From Actinomadura terrae (lineage in GTDB: Bacteria; Actinomycetota; Actinomycetes; Streptosporangiales; Streptosporangiaceae), in assembly GCF_022751215.1 (NCBI RefSeq), contig NZ_JAICDG010000005.1:310001-374000 (forward strand): 64,000 nt of DNA. Reading direction: 5' to 3'. The translations under genes were made by a program, and so were the position numbers. Under the pieces are notes generated by a model. That model worked only from the letters and a program-made list of their open reading frames with translations. It was not told the origin of the DNA and made no database searches. This document shows, one piece after another, positions 7,804-16,644 of the stretch (positions are counted from its first letter, which is position 1; every line of letters starts with the position of its first letter).

Positions 7804-8238
7804 TCAGTTGATGGTGAGGCCGCCGCTGACGTCGCCCATCTGAATGACCCTGTCGGCCGGCCCGTTGAAGTTGTTGGTGACGCCACCGCTGTTCGTCGTG
7901 GTGTTGACGGTCGCCCGGCGTACGCGTTCGTCCACCTCGGCCTGGAACTCGGGGGCCTCGGCCTTGGCGCGCCGGAACGCCTCCTGGAGGTCGTCGGCGA
8001 AGCCGGGGTCCTCGGCCATCACGCGGCGCAGCGTCTCGGCGAGCCGGGCGATCCGGTCCTTGTCGTCCGGTTCGGCGATCGCGCCGCTCAGGATCTCCGC
8101 GTCGGCAGGGCGCGCGTGGAAGAGGTCGCGCACCCGGCGGGCGAGCACGGCAATGCCGTCCCGGACGGGTTCGCCGCTGAGCTCGACCGCCTTGCCCGCC
8201 GCCGCCACGGCGACCGCCAGCGTGAGTGGGTCCACCAT
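7804..8238 (-). CDS. small protein with C-terminal RHIM-like amyloid motif
   Basis: A 144-residue protein. The N-terminal part, 'LTLAVAVAAAGKAVELSGEP', is an alanine-rich helix. The middle is a charged helical domain that ends in Asn/Thr-rich 'TVNTTTNSGGVTNNFNGP'. The last residues are 'VIQMGDVSGGLTI'. The I-Q-M-G tetrad followed by a Gly-Gly turn matches the RHIM core (I/V-Q-x-G), a type of functional-amyloid signalling motif reported at the ends of bacterial immune receptors and their partners. AAGGAG six bases before ATG 8238 fixes the start; longer frames lack a site. No NLR-like receptor gene is adjacent, so the partner is unidentified. The amyloid reading is inference. Confidence 0.7.
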   Translation of the reverse strand: MVDPLTLAVAVAAAGKAVELSGEPVRDGIAVLARRVRDLFHARPADAEILSGAIAEPDDKDRIARLAETLRRVMAEDPGFADDLQEAFRRAKAEAPEFQAEVDERVRRATVNTTTNSGGVTNNFNGPADRVIQMGDVSGGLTIN

Positions 8239-8503
8239 CCATCGCTCCTTATAGGGGTCGGTGACCGAAGTGGTCATGTTCAAGTGCACCACGCCGACCG
8301 GTGCCTTGCCAGGTCCTTTTCCCGTCTGGGGACGGCAGTTTTGGCCGCGGCGGGAAAGGGACGGCTTGAATGCCGTTTCCGTCGGCGGCCGGGGAGCCGT
8401 AGATGATCAGTGTTCGCGCGCTGGTCGCCTCGGTGTCGGGTCACGCGCCTGGCACCGTTCATCGGTTGCCCGACATCCTCCTGTATCGGCATTAGGAGGG
8501 TCT

Positions 8504-10159
8504 ATGTCCGGAAGATTTCCTCGCCGTCGGTTCCTGGCCACCGGGGGCGCCGCGTCGGTTCTCGCCGCTGGTCAGGTCGTGTTCGGGCCCGCGATGCTGG
8601 GGCAGGACGGCGCGCTCGGCGCGGTCCGGGCCCATGGCGGTGGGCCGATCCCGAGCGGCCTGTTCACGCTGGGCGTGGCGTCCGGCGACCCGGCGCCCGA
8701 CGGGTTCGTGCTGTGGACGCGCCTCGCCCCGCGTCCCGTCGAGGGCGGCGGCATGCCCGATCGGACGGTGCCGGTGGCCTGGCAGGTCGCCGAGGACGAG
8801 CGGTTCCGGCGCGTCCGCGCGGGCGGGTTCGTGAGCGCGCGGCCGGAGGACGGGCACGCCGTGCACGTCGAGGTTTTCGGCCTGCGTCCGGACCGTGAGT
8901 ACTTCTACCGGTTCCGGGCGGGATCGGAACTCTCGCCGATCGGACGCAGCCGGACCGCACCCACGCACGGCGCGGTCAACCGGCACCTGCGGTTCGCGTT
9001 CGCGTCCTGCCAGAACTGGCAGGACGGCTACTTCACCGCCTACCACCACCTCGCGCAGGAGGACCTGGCGTTCGTCGCCTTCCTCGGCGACTACATCTAC
9101 GAGTCGGCGCCGCGCACCACCACCGTCCGGACCCACGAGGGCACCGACGAGCCGTACTCGCTGGTCGACTACCGCAACCGGCACGCGCAGTACAAGACCG
9201 ACCCCGAGCTCCAGGCCGCGCACGCCGCGTTCCCCTGGATCATGACCTGGGACGACCACGAGGTCGACAACAACTGGGCCGACGAGGTCCCGCAGGACCC
9301 GGCCCAGCAGCCGCACGACGAGTTCCTGGCGCGCCGGGCAGCCGCGTTCCGCGCCTACTACGAGCACATGCCGCTGCGCAGGTCCGCGATCCCGGACGGC
9401 ATCGACATGCGGCTGCACCGCAGGGTCGGTTTCGGACGGCTCGCGACGCTGCACGTGCTCGACACCCGCCAGTACCGCAGCGTCCAGCCGACCACGCTCG
9501 CCGAGGCCGAGGACCCCGCCCGCACGATCACCGGCGCCGAGCAGGAGAAGTGGCTGGTGAAGGGGATGTCCCGGTCGGGCAGCCGCTGGAACCTGCTGGC
9601 CAACCAGGTGATGTGGGCCTCCAACGACCGCAAGGCGGGCCCCGAGAAGGTCTACGACTTCGACAACTGGGACGGCTACCGCGTGCAGCGCCGCCGCATG
9701 CTGGAGTACTTCGGCTCCGGTCGGACGTCCAACCCGGTGGTGCTCACCGGCGACCGGCACGCGACCTGGGTGTGCGACCTGCGGCCCGACTTCGACGACC
9801 CCGCGTCCAGGGTCGTGGGCGCGGAGATCACCGGGACGTCGATCACGTCCGGTGGCGACTCCGACCCCGTCTCCTTCCACCGGACGTTCGACCCGATCAT
9901 GGCCGAGAGCCCGCACTGGAAGTACATCGACAACCAGCGCGGATACGTGGTCTGCGACGTCACGCCGACCCGGTTGCAGGCGTCGCTGCGGATCGTGAGC
10001 TCGGTGTGGAAGCCGACCGGCAGCACGATCGCGACGACCGCGCGGTTCCAGGTCGAGGCGGGACGGCCGGGGATCAACGTCGTCGAGCGCACGGCCTCGC
10101 CGCAGGACGGCGCCGCGAAGGCGGCGCGGCGCTACGACGTGGACGACGACCAGCGGTAA
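8504..10159 (+). CDS. phoD: Tat-exported PhoD-type alkaline phosphatase
   Basis: A 551-residue secreted phosphodiesterase/alkaline phosphatase of the PhoD family. Twin arginines in 'RFPRRRFLATGG' plus a short hydrophobic run form a Tat signal. A fibronectin-like N-terminal domain ('GLFTLGVASGDPAPDGFVLW') precedes the metal-binding catalytic domain with 'FAFASCQNWQDGYFTAY', 'FLGDYIYE', 'TWDDHEVDNNW' and 'VLTGDRHATW'. The family uses Fe/Ca to release phosphate from mono- and diesters outside the cell. AGGAGG at 8494-8499 fixes ATG 8504 although the frame stays open upstream. The length is full and no defect is visible. PhoP control under low phosphate is likely from the family, but I assign no PHO box. 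Confidence 0.93.
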   Translation: MSGRFPRRRFLATGGAASVLAAGQVVFGPAMLGQDGALGAVRAHGGGPIPSGLFTLGVASGDPAPDGFVLWTRLAPRPVEGGGMPDRTVPVAWQVAEDERFRRVRAGGFVSARPEDGHAVHVEVFGLRPDREYFYRFRAGSELSPIGRSRTAPTHGAVNRHLRFAFASCQNWQDGYFTAYHHLAQEDLAFVAFLGDYIYESAPRTTTVRTHEGTDEPYSLVDYRNRHAQYKTDPELQAAHAAFPWIMTWDDHEVDNNWADEVPQDPAQQPHDEFLARRAAAFRAYYEHMPLRRSAIPDGIDMRLHRRVGFGRLATLHVLDTRQYRSVQPTTLAEAEDPARTITGAEQEKWLVKGMSRSGSRWNLLANQVMWASNDRKAGPEKVYDFDNWDGYRVQRRRMLEYFGSGRTSNPVVLTGDRHATWVCDLRPDFDDPASRVVGAEITGTSITSGGDSDPVSFHRTFDPIMAESPHWKYIDNQRGYVVCDVTPTRLQASLRIVSSVWKPTGSTIATTARFQVEAGRPGINVVERTASPQDGAAKAARRYDVDDDQR

Positions 10160-10757
10160 CGGCCTTTGCCCTGCGGCCCCGGCTCTCGCGTTCGGCGGGA
10201 CGGCCGGGGCCGCATTGCATGGATTGTGGACGCGGGGAAGGTGGTGGCCGTATGTGGCCGCGAACGGGGCGCCACAGTTGTCTGTCCGGCGGGAAAGTGG
10301 GCGGTAGGTGACCGCCCGAGGAGTGCGTCATGTGCTGTTCTGAAACGTTCGTCCTGGGGGTCGTCGGGGCGCGCAATCCCCGCTCAGCGCGCGTGGGAGG
10401 CGCCGCGCGCCGCTCCTCGGAAGCGGCGCCGTTCAAGCGCGACAATTGGCCCATAACCCTCGTAGACCGGCATATCGCTTGAGGCGCCTATTGGGGGTAT
10501 TCCCGGATAAATGCCACGTCCGGGGGTTCTGCGGATAGCGTCACGGCTCCTGTGAATTGCGAATTGAACGGGCGGTGAAGTTGGGGCATGCTGGAAACCG
10601 CTGATCGGTACCCGCCGGTCGCCGCCGGTGGGCGCGGGTCGATCCGGCCCGGCACGGGCGAGGGCCGCCGCGCGATCGACGGTTCCGGCCGGAGCCCGCT
10701 CCCGGCGTCCGCCGCGACGGGCGGTCACGAGTCCTGTACCGGTCACTTGAGGAGGGC
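10160..10757. other. gene-poor region
   Basis: About 600 bases after the phosphatase gene. Open frames here lack ribosome sites and protein-like composition. It includes a relatively AT-rich part (10440-10580) that may hold promoters. I see no RNA gene or repeat. Confidence 0.4.
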
Positions 10758-10928
10758 ATGGTCATGCGTCCGCCGAATTCGCCCGCGAGCGTGCGCGGCC
10801 TGACCGGGAATGGCGATCGCGGCCCCGGGCGAGCGCCATGGCGGCCGGGTGCTCCGTCCCGCTCGGGCGCAGGGGCGGGAGAGCGGACCCGGTCTCCGGC
10901 TCCCGCCGTTGTTTCGGCGCCGCCCTAA
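10758..10928 (+). CDS. possible small basic Pro/Gly-rich ORF
   Basis: Fifty-six codons from ATG 10758, preceded by GAGGAGGG, to TAA. The product is rich in Pro, Arg, Gly and Ala and has no recognisable domain, signal or cysteine. The strong ribosome site is the only support; composition alone would not distinguish it from noncoding GC-rich DNA. Confidence 0.25.
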   Translation: MVMRPPNSPASVRGLTGNGDRGPGRAPWRPGAPSRSGAGAGERTRSPAPAVVSAPP

Positions 10929-11187
10929 CCGGCGGTGTGCCGGGAGCAAATATGCCCCGGCGTGGAAATGACGTCACCGGCCGCCCCGGGTCACCGGCTT
11001 CGCGCCGCTCGTGAACCCGATCGCGTCCGATGACGGTCGGCGGTGCCTTTTCGCGCGGTCACCGCCCCTTTGGAGAGTGGAAGGGCCGCCCTCCCGTACC
11101 TGCGACCAACAGACTTACGGGAAGACGACCCCTCCTCGTGCTCTCCGCAACCCGCACTCTAGGTATCCGGAAGACGGAGGCACGTCT

Positions 11188-11442
11188 ATGCACGACATTA
11201 CTAGAAACGGAATCCAAGGGCTCGCCGAACCCCCCGCCAGGCAACTCTTGGGACAGCCCGCACTCACGAACGGGTCCGCCGGTCTCGCCCTCGCGCTAGT
11301 CGTCGGCGTCCCCATCGCGTTGTATGTGGTCTTCATCCTTGTGATCGCCTGGCGCGCGCATCGCGACCCGGCGGGCTTTGACAACAATGCGCGGCTGCTG
11401 GAACTGCTGCTCGCCGGGCTCCCCTGGCGGCGAAACCGGTAG
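11188..11442 (+). CDS. small single-pass membrane protein
   Basis: Eighty-four residues. A polar N-terminal third is followed by one membrane helix at residues about 38-56 ('LALALVVGVPIALYVVFILV'), then a basic tail ending 'LLAGLPWRRNR', which suggests the N-terminus faces out. ACGGAGG seven bases upstream gives a good start. I recognise no family. Downstream to 11725 there is no gene. It may be a small stress or envelope protein, but nothing around it indicates a role. Confidence 0.6.
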   Translation: MHDITRNGIQGLAEPPARQLLGQPALTNGSAGLALALVVGVPIALYVVFILVIAWRAHRDPAGFDNNARLLELLLAGLPWRRNR

Positions 11443-11725
11443 GCCGGTAGAGCGGTAGAACCGCGTGCCGCGCGGGCAATGCGGCTTCCGGGTGATTCGT
11501 CCACCGGAATGCCCGGGCCCGCTCGGAACATATCGCCGCAAGGCGAGCCCCGGGCCCTGTGCGACGGCGAAAGCCGCCCCCTCGGGCCGCCGTCCCGCAG
11601 GGCCCGGACCTCCCGTTACACGCCCCCTACCGTTACCCCCGCCCTCGTCGCGTCACCGCCTCCCACACGCCCCCGACAAATCTCCCGCCACCCTTTCTGG
11701 GGTCCACACCCAGAGGCATCCGCCG

Positions 11726-12100
11726 ATGACTGATCGAATCCGAACGGACCCGAATACTCCCCTGACCTGCTCAGTACCCGGATGCGACCGGCTGTCGTGT
11801 TTCCGTATCGCGCTGGAACAGGACAATCGCCGGGAGCAGGGCAATCGGCGCGGACGCCAGGCCGTCCGCCGAACTCGAAGGGCGTGCGGCGTGCACCTCG
11901 CCCGGGTGACCCAGGCCCTGATCCGCTGGGCCGACCGGCACGCCACGGCCGTCGCGCAGGTCAGCGTGTACGCGACCGCGAGAGGGCAGACGATAGGCGA
12001 GGCCCGCGCGCCCGGTCCATTCGACCAACTGCGCCTCGGTGTCATGCCGGTGGGCGACGTCCCCGCCGAGCACCGCACCGAGCGCCGCACCGACTCCTGA
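11726..12100 (+). CDS. hypothetical Cys-containing basic protein
   Basis: A 124-residue soluble protein, very Arg-rich. It has 'TCSVPGCDRLSCF' near the N-terminus and 'RRACGVHLARV' in the middle; these Cys and His could bind a metal (inference). 'IRWADRHATAVAQVSVYATA' looks helical. The ribosome site is weak (GAGG about ten bases before ATG). It lies alone before the monooxygenase gene and I do not recognise it. Confidence 0.5.
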   Translation: MTDRIRTDPNTPLTCSVPGCDRLSCFRIALEQDNRREQGNRRGRQAVRRTRRACGVHLARVTQALIRWADRHATAVAQVSVYATARGQTIGEARAPGPFDQLRLGVMPVGDVPAEHRTERRTDS

Positions 12101-12124
12101 CTCCGCAGCCCCTTCGCCGCTCAG

Positions 12125-12140
12125 TTATCCGGCCGGTTAA
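12125..12140. promoter_or_regulatory. palindrome upstream of the monooxygenase gene
   Basis: TTATCCGG/CCGGTTAA is a near-perfect 16-base palindrome (one mismatched pair), about 130 bases before the monooxygenase start. It could be an operator for the adjacent regulator or another factor; no direct evidence links them. Confidence 0.35.
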
Positions 12141-12270
12141 TGATCGCCTGGTGCACGCGGGGAACGCGCGGGAAAATGCGCGATCCGTTGCCCATCGTCG
12201 GGCTGATGCCGATACTGGGGACGGCCTGCGTTCGGCGGGCGAGTGGGTGCCGGGTTGGAGGAGATTCGTC

Positions 12271-13383
12271 ATGGGGTTCCAGCTCGGCGGATTCCAGCTC
12301 GGCCTGTTCTCGCCCAACACCGAGTCCGGGCTGGCTATCACGACCGTCCCGGAGCGGTGGCACGCCACCTGGGACAACAACCTGCGGCTCGCCCGGCTCG
12401 CGGACGAGACGGGCATCGACTTCCTGCTGCCCGTCGCCCGCTGGACCGACTGGGGCCCCGGCACCGAGTTCCACAAGAGCGCCCTCGACCCGCTCGTCTG
12501 GGCGTCCGGCCTGCTCGCCGCCACCAGCCGGATCCGCGTGTTCAGCACCGTCCACACCGCGTTCCACCATCCGATCGTCGCGGCGAAGCAGCTCGCGACC
12601 GCCGACCACCTCAGCAAGGGACGGATCGGGCTGAACATCGTCGCGGGCTGGCACGCGCCCGAGTACGAGATGTTCGGGCTCACGCTGCCGGGCGACCACG
12701 ACACCCGCTACGCGCTCGCGCAGGAGTGGTGGGACGTCGTGCGCCGCATCTGGTCGAGCACCGAGCCCTTCGACCACGACGGACGGTTCTTCCAGCTCAA
12801 GGGCGTCGTCGGCGCGCCCAAGCCGTACCGCGGCGACCGGTTGCCCGTGATCAACGCGGGCTCGTCGGCGCAGGGCCGCTCGTTCGCCGCCCGCAACGCC
12901 GACCGGGCGTTCACCGTCGTCGGCGGACCCGAGGACGGCGCGGAGATCGTCAAGGCCATCCGCGCGGAGGCCGCGTCGCATGGCCGGACGGTCGGCGTGT
13001 TCACCCTCGGCCACGTCGTGTGCCGCCCGTCCCGCGCCGAGGCGGAGGAGTTCCTGCGCTACTACGCCGACGAGAACGCCGACTGGCCCGCCGTCGACGA
13101 GGTGATGCGATTGCAGGGGCTGCACGCGCAGTCGTTCACCCCGGAAATGCTGAAGATGTACCGCAACCGTTTCGCGGCCGGGCACGGAAGCTGCCCGCTG
13201 GTGGGCGACCCTGACGACGTCGCCGACGCCCTTGAGCGGTTCGCGAAGGCGGGTTTCGACGGTATCGCGCTCTCATTCCTCAACTACGCCGACGAACTCG
13301 GCTACTTCGCCGCCGAAGTCATGCCCCGGCTCCGCGCGCGCGGTGTCCGCGGCTCCGATCCCAAGCGTCCCGAATCCAGTTGA
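12271..13383 (+). CDS. LLM-class flavin-dependent monooxygenase (RutA/SsuD-like)
   Basis: A 370-residue bacterial luciferase-like TIM-barrel protein that would use FMNH2 and O2. Typical features are 'LARLADETGIDFLLPVARW', 'TSRIRVFSTVHTAFHHPIVA', 'DHLSKGRIGLNIVAGWHAPE', 'LPVINAGSSAQGRSFAA' and 'PLVGDPDDVADALE'. The sequence is nearer the pyrimidine-oxygenase RutA and alkanesulfonate type than the F420 type. GGAGGAG precedes the ATG. The next gene starts within 25 bases, and a racemase-fold protein follows, so the three probably act on one substrate, possibly a heterocyclic ring or hydantoin-like compound (inference). A separate flavin reductase would be needed and none is adjacent. Confidence 0.88.
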   Translation: MGFQLGGFQLGLFSPNTESGLAITTVPERWHATWDNNLRLARLADETGIDFLLPVARWTDWGPGTEFHKSALDPLVWASGLLAATSRIRVFSTVHTAFHHPIVAAKQLATADHLSKGRIGLNIVAGWHAPEYEMFGLTLPGDHDTRYALAQEWWDVVRRIWSSTEPFDHDGRFFQLKGVVGAPKPYRGDRLPVINAGSSAQGRSFAARNADRAFTVVGGPEDGAEIVKAIRAEAASHGRTVGVFTLGHVVCRPSRAEAEEFLRYYADENADWPAVDEVMRLQGLHAQSFTPEMLKMYRNRFAAGHGSCPLVGDPDDVADALERFAKAGFDGIALSFLNYADELGYFAAEVMPRLRARGVRGSDPKRPESS

Positions 13384-13406
13384 TCACGACATCATCCCCA
13401 GACGAC

Positions 13407-14498
13407 ATGACCGAAACCGAAACCATCCAGTCCGAGCGCACGAGGCGCGTCCCCGACCTTCCGGAGCGCGAGTCCGAACGGCCGCCGTTGTCGGCGTACC
13501 AGCGCGTCTCCGGCGAGACGGAGATCGACGTTCTGCACGACGAGGTGGAGCCGTTCGCCGTCGGCCACGACCTGCAACTGCTCAAGCGCGGCATTCCCTT
13601 GGACGGCCGCGTCAACGCGCTCGGCGTCGGCGCCGTCAATCTGGTCTGGGTGCGCTACGGCGGCGGGGGCGTCATCGTGGACACCCCGCCGACCGGCGGC
13701 GAGTTCGCCATGTGCGCGCCGATCGCGCCGATGGACTTCGAATACCGGACCACCAAGGAGCACGGCACCGCCGGGGGAAGCCTCGTCCTCTCCCACGACA
13801 AGCCGATGCGCATGAAGCCGGACCCCCGGCTCGGCTGCCTGGTCATCGCCACCAGCACGGGACGGCTCACCGACTACCTCGCCGACTATCTGGGCGACCA
13901 GCCCGGCCGGCCGCTGCGTTTCCACGGCGCCGAGCCCGGTTCCGACGCCCGAGCCTTGGCCCCCGCCTCGATCGTCGAGCAGACGTGGCGGCACGTCTGC
14001 CGCGTTCTCGACAACGGTTCGCACCTGCATCCGCTGGCGGCGCGGAATCTGGAGGAGGCGCTGCTGACCGCCATTCTGCTCGGCCTCCCGCACACCGCGA
14101 CCGCGTCGCTCGCGGAGCCGCCGCGCCGCGTCCCGCACTATCTCGCCACGCTCATCCGCGACTGGGTGCACGCGCATTACAACGAGCCGATCGGCGTCCG
14201 CGACGTCGCGGCGGCGGCGGGCATCGGCATTCGCCAGCTCCAGGTCATCTGCCGCGACCAGTGGGGCGTCACGCCCACCCAGCTCTTGCGCGGGGTCCGG
14301 CTCGACAACGCGCGCGCCGCCATTCTCGCCGCGCATTCCGCGCCCGGCGTCATCACGCGGATCGCCGAGTCCGCCGGGTACATGGACCTGACCCGTTTCG
14401 GCGTCCACTACCGGCGGCGCTTCGGGGAGACGCCCACGCAGACCCTGAACCATTCGCGGCCCGCCTCCCGGCTCACGGTCGCCGCCTGCGGGAAATGA
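13407..14498 (+). CDS. AraC-family transcriptional regulator
   Basis: A 363-residue regulator. The N-terminal sensor ('FAVGHDLQLLKRGIPL', 'VNLVWVRYGGGG') is the AraC-binding-like beta domain found in AndR/oxygenase regulators. Residues about 260-355 hold two helix-turn-helices: 'VRDVAAAAGIGIRQLQVICR' and 'ITRIAESAGYMDLTRFGVHY', then 'RRRFGETPTQTL'. ATG 13407 is used; the frame opens 27 bases earlier with a TTG. It lies inside the monooxygenase/racemase operon and overlaps the next gene by four bases if that gene starts at 14495, so it is probably the local activator. Confidence 0.9.
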   Translation: MTETETIQSERTRRVPDLPERESERPPLSAYQRVSGETEIDVLHDEVEPFAVGHDLQLLKRGIPLDGRVNALGVGAVNLVWVRYGGGGVIVDTPPTGGEFAMCAPIAPMDFEYRTTKEHGTAGGSLVLSHDKPMRMKPDPRLGCLVIATSTGRLTDYLADYLGDQPGRPLRFHGAEPGSDARALAPASIVEQTWRHVCRVLDNGSHLHPLAARNLEEALLTAILLGLPHTATASLAEPPRRVPHYLATLIRDWVHAHYNEPIGVRDVAAAAGIGIRQLQVICRDQWGVTPTQLLRGVRLDNARAAILAAHSAPGVITRIAESAGYMDLTRFGVHYRRRFGETPTQTLNHSRPASRLTVAACGK

Positions 14499-15265
14499 CG
14501 GGGACGATGACCGGAAAGCGCGTCCTGCACGTCCTGCCGGTGGCGGTGCCGCCGGACGCGCGGGCGGCGTTCGCCGAGCAGCTCCCCGCGGAGATCATCG
14601 ACGACGGCGTGGTCGTCGAGTTCACCGCCCCCGCGGACGGCCCGCTCAACATGATCGACAGCGCGTACGAGCGGACGCTCAGCGACGTCGCCGTGCTCGC
14701 CGCCGCCACCGGAGCACAGGCCGACGGCTACGCCGCCGTCGTGGTCAACTCCATGTCCGACAGCGGGCTCGCCGCGCTGCGCTCGCGCCTGGACATCCCC
14801 GTCGTCGGCGCGTGCCAGGCGTCGATGGCGCTGGCGGGCGTGCTCGGCCAGCGGATCGGCGTGCTCACGATGTGGCCGCCCTGGCACGCGCTCTACCCGG
14901 CCGCCGCGTCCGCCGCCGGGCTCGCCGACCGTCTGGTCAGCGTGCGCGACATCGGCGTCCGCCCGGATGCGGAGGCGCTGCTCACCGGACGCGAGCACGA
15001 GGTCTTCCCCCGGCTGCTCGACGCGGCGCGCGCCGCGATCGACGAGGACGACGTCCACGTGCTGATCCTGGGCAGCACCACCATGCACCAGTCGCACCGC
15101 TACCTCGCCGAACACCTCCCGATCCCGGTCATCAACCCGGGGGTGGCGGCGCACCAGCTCGTCCAGCAACTGCTGCGCGCGGGCCTCACCCACTCCCGCC
15201 GCGCGCACCCGGCCCCGGCCCGCCCCAACGACGACCTCCTCGACTACCTGCAACGGGGCCGGTAG
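14495..15265 (+). CDS. Asp/Glu/hydantoin racemase-fold protein lacking both cysteines
   Basis: A 256-residue protein of the Asp/Glu/hydantoin racemase superfamily, two similar Rossmann-like halves. In hydantoin racemases a catalytic Cys lies in a 'CFGDPGL'-like loop and another in 'LGCAGM'. Here the matching places read 'VNSMSDSGL' and 'LGSTTM', so both Cys are Ser. 'VVGACQASMALAGVLGQRIG' and 'IPVINPGVAAHQLVQQLL' fit the rest of the fold. It may use serines, act as a lyase or isomerase, or be inactive. ATG 14495 overlaps the regulator stop; ATG 14507 is an equally possible start. It is the last gene of the operon. Confidence 0.8.
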   Translation: MTGTMTGKRVLHVLPVAVPPDARAAFAEQLPAEIIDDGVVVEFTAPADGPLNMIDSAYERTLSDVAVLAAATGAQADGYAAVVVNSMSDSGLAALRSRLDIPVVGACQASMALAGVLGQRIGVLTMWPPWHALYPAAASAAGLADRLVSVRDIGVRPDAEALLTGREHEVFPRLLDAARAAIDEDDVHVLILGSTTMHQSHRYLAEHLPIPVINPGVAAHQLVQQLLRAGLTHSRRAHPAPARPNDDLLDYLQRGR

Positions 15266-15331
15266 TCAGGGGCTGATCTGGGGGTAAGCCTCCGGGGAAG
15301 GACTTCGGAACCCGAGCATCGAGGACGGCCC

Positions 15332-16144
15332 GTGACGGAACCGGCGGACAGGACGGACCCGGCGGACAGGATCGACACCTCCGTGCCCCACTCGGCGCGG
15401 GTCTGGAACTTCCTGCTGGGCGGCACCGACAACTATCCCGTCGACCGGCAGGCGGGCGAACGGGTGTTCGCGGCGTTCCCGGGGATGGTCGCGATGGCCC
15501 AGCAGTCCCGGCAGATGCTGCGCCGGGTGGTGCGGTACCTGGCGGGCGAGGTCGGCATCGCGCAGTTCCTCGACATCGGCACCGGGTTGCCGACGATGGA
15601 CAACACCCACGAGGTGGCGCAGCGGGCGCTGCCCGCCGCGCGGATCGTCTACGTCGACAACGACCCGCTGGTGCTCGACCACGCCAAGGCCCTGCTGACC
15701 AGCACGCCCGAGGGCGCCACCGCCTACATCGAGGCGGACGTGCGCGACCCCGGCACCGTCCTCGCCGAGGCCTCCCGGACCCTCGACTACGACCGTCCGG
15801 TCGCGCTCATGCTGATGGGCATCCTGGGGCTCGTGCCCGACTTCGACCAGGCCAGGACGATCGTCGCGACGCTCATGGACGCGCTGCCGTCCGGCAGTTT
15901 CCTGGCCGTCTACGACGGGACCGACCAGGACCCGGACTACACCGCGGCGATCCGCGCCTACAACGCCGGAAGCGGCGCCATCCCCTACACGCCCCGGACC
16001 CCGGAGCAGATCGCCCGGTTCTTCGACGGCCTGGAACTGGTGGAACCCGGCGTGGTGCCGGTGACGCGGTGGCGTCCCGTCCCGGGTCAGGAGGACGTCC
16101 CCGAGGTGTCCTGCTCGGGCGGTGTGGCGCGCAAACCCGGCTAG
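15332..16144 (+). CDS. SAM-dependent methyltransferase, DUF574 family
   Basis: A 270-residue member of the actinobacterial DUF574/Methyltransf_19 family. Residues include 'ARVWNFLLGGTDNYPVDRQA', the SAM-binding 'FLDIGTGLPTMDNTHEVAQ', 'IVYVDNDPLVLDHAKALL' and the ending 'CSGGVARKPG'. Actinomycete genomes carry many such genes; substrates are mostly unknown. The GTG start has only a weak GAGG upstream. A second full paralogue lies at 39454 and a remnant at 44285. No membrane segment is present. Confidence 0.9.
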   Translation: MTEPADRTDPADRIDTSVPHSARVWNFLLGGTDNYPVDRQAGERVFAAFPGMVAMAQQSRQMLRRVVRYLAGEVGIAQFLDIGTGLPTMDNTHEVAQRALPAARIVYVDNDPLVLDHAKALLTSTPEGATAYIEADVRDPGTVLAEASRTLDYDRPVALMLMGILGLVPDFDQARTIVATLMDALPSGSFLAVYDGTDQDPDYTAAIRAYNAGSGAIPYTPRTPEQIARFFDGLELVEPGVVPVTRWRPVPGQEDVPEVSCSGGVARKPG

Positions 16145-16153
16145 GGTTCCGCC

Positions 16154-16642
16154 ATGGCAGTCCCCGAGATCATCCCGATCGCCTACGAGCCGAACCACCG
16201 AACCGGCACGATCGGGCGATTCGCGGACGGGCAGTTCCTCGCCTCGGTCACATACGCCGTCCCCGAGGGGCATCGATACGGCGAAGGCTCGGAGGACGCC
16301 AGACGTCTCTACGCCGTCCTGCACCGGTTCGACTTCGAGGGCCGCCACGTCGACTCCGACATCTGGTGCGCAGGCACCTGGGACGAGCAGCAGCGGGACC
16401 GCGGCGGCCCGGACTCGCCCCTCGCCCGTGCCGAAGCCCGCATGGCGGCGTTGGTGGACGCCCTGCCGCGCCGGGAGTTCCAGGGCATCGGGATCCGCCC
16501 CTTCCGGCTGACCGTCGACAACGTGCTGTTCGGGCTGGTCATCGAGCGGCACGGCGGGAACGAGGACGAAGACGACTGGGCCGAGCTCTACCCCGACGGG
16601 CTCGGTTTCTGCGAGCCCTGGGACGGCGAGTACTCCACCTGA
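16154..16642 (+). CDS. conserved actinobacterial protein of unknown function
   Basis: A 162-residue acidic soluble protein: 'IPIAYEPNHRTGTIGRFADG' at the start, 'YAVLHRFDFEGRHVDSDIW' in the middle and 'WAELYPDGLGFCEPWDGEYS' at the end. The layout is familiar from actinomycete genomes, where it is sometimes labelled HycA-like, but I know of no function. A TAGGGT -10-like box lies 12 bases before the ATG with no ribosome site, so the mRNA may be leaderless. It stands between the methyltransferase gene and the conflict cluster. Confidence 0.7.
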   Translation: MAVPEIIPIAYEPNHRTGTIGRFADGQFLASVTYAVPEGHRYGEGSEDARRLYAVLHRFDFEGRHVDSDIWCAGTWDEQQRDRGGPDSPLARAEARMAALVDALPRREFQGIGIRPFRLTVDNVLFGLVIERHGGNEDEDDWAELYPDGLGFCEPWDGEYST

Positions 16643-16644
16643 CC

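Noticed and set aside
8492..9916. A 474-codon frame antisense to the PhoD gene.
   Set aside because: PhoD motifs on the plus strand are complete; the antisense text is Val/Gly/Arg repeats with no start signal.
10384..10746. A 120-codon minus-strand frame after the phosphatase gene.
   Set aside because: Arg/Pro/Gly/Ala-rich text without a ribosome site; parts look like chance opening in GC-rich DNA.
11443..11725. A gene or RNA in the gap between the small membrane protein and the Cys-containing protein genes.
   Set aside because: A C-rich stretch and a short hairpin-like segment near 11590 but no ribosome site, conserved text or terminator pattern strong enough to call.
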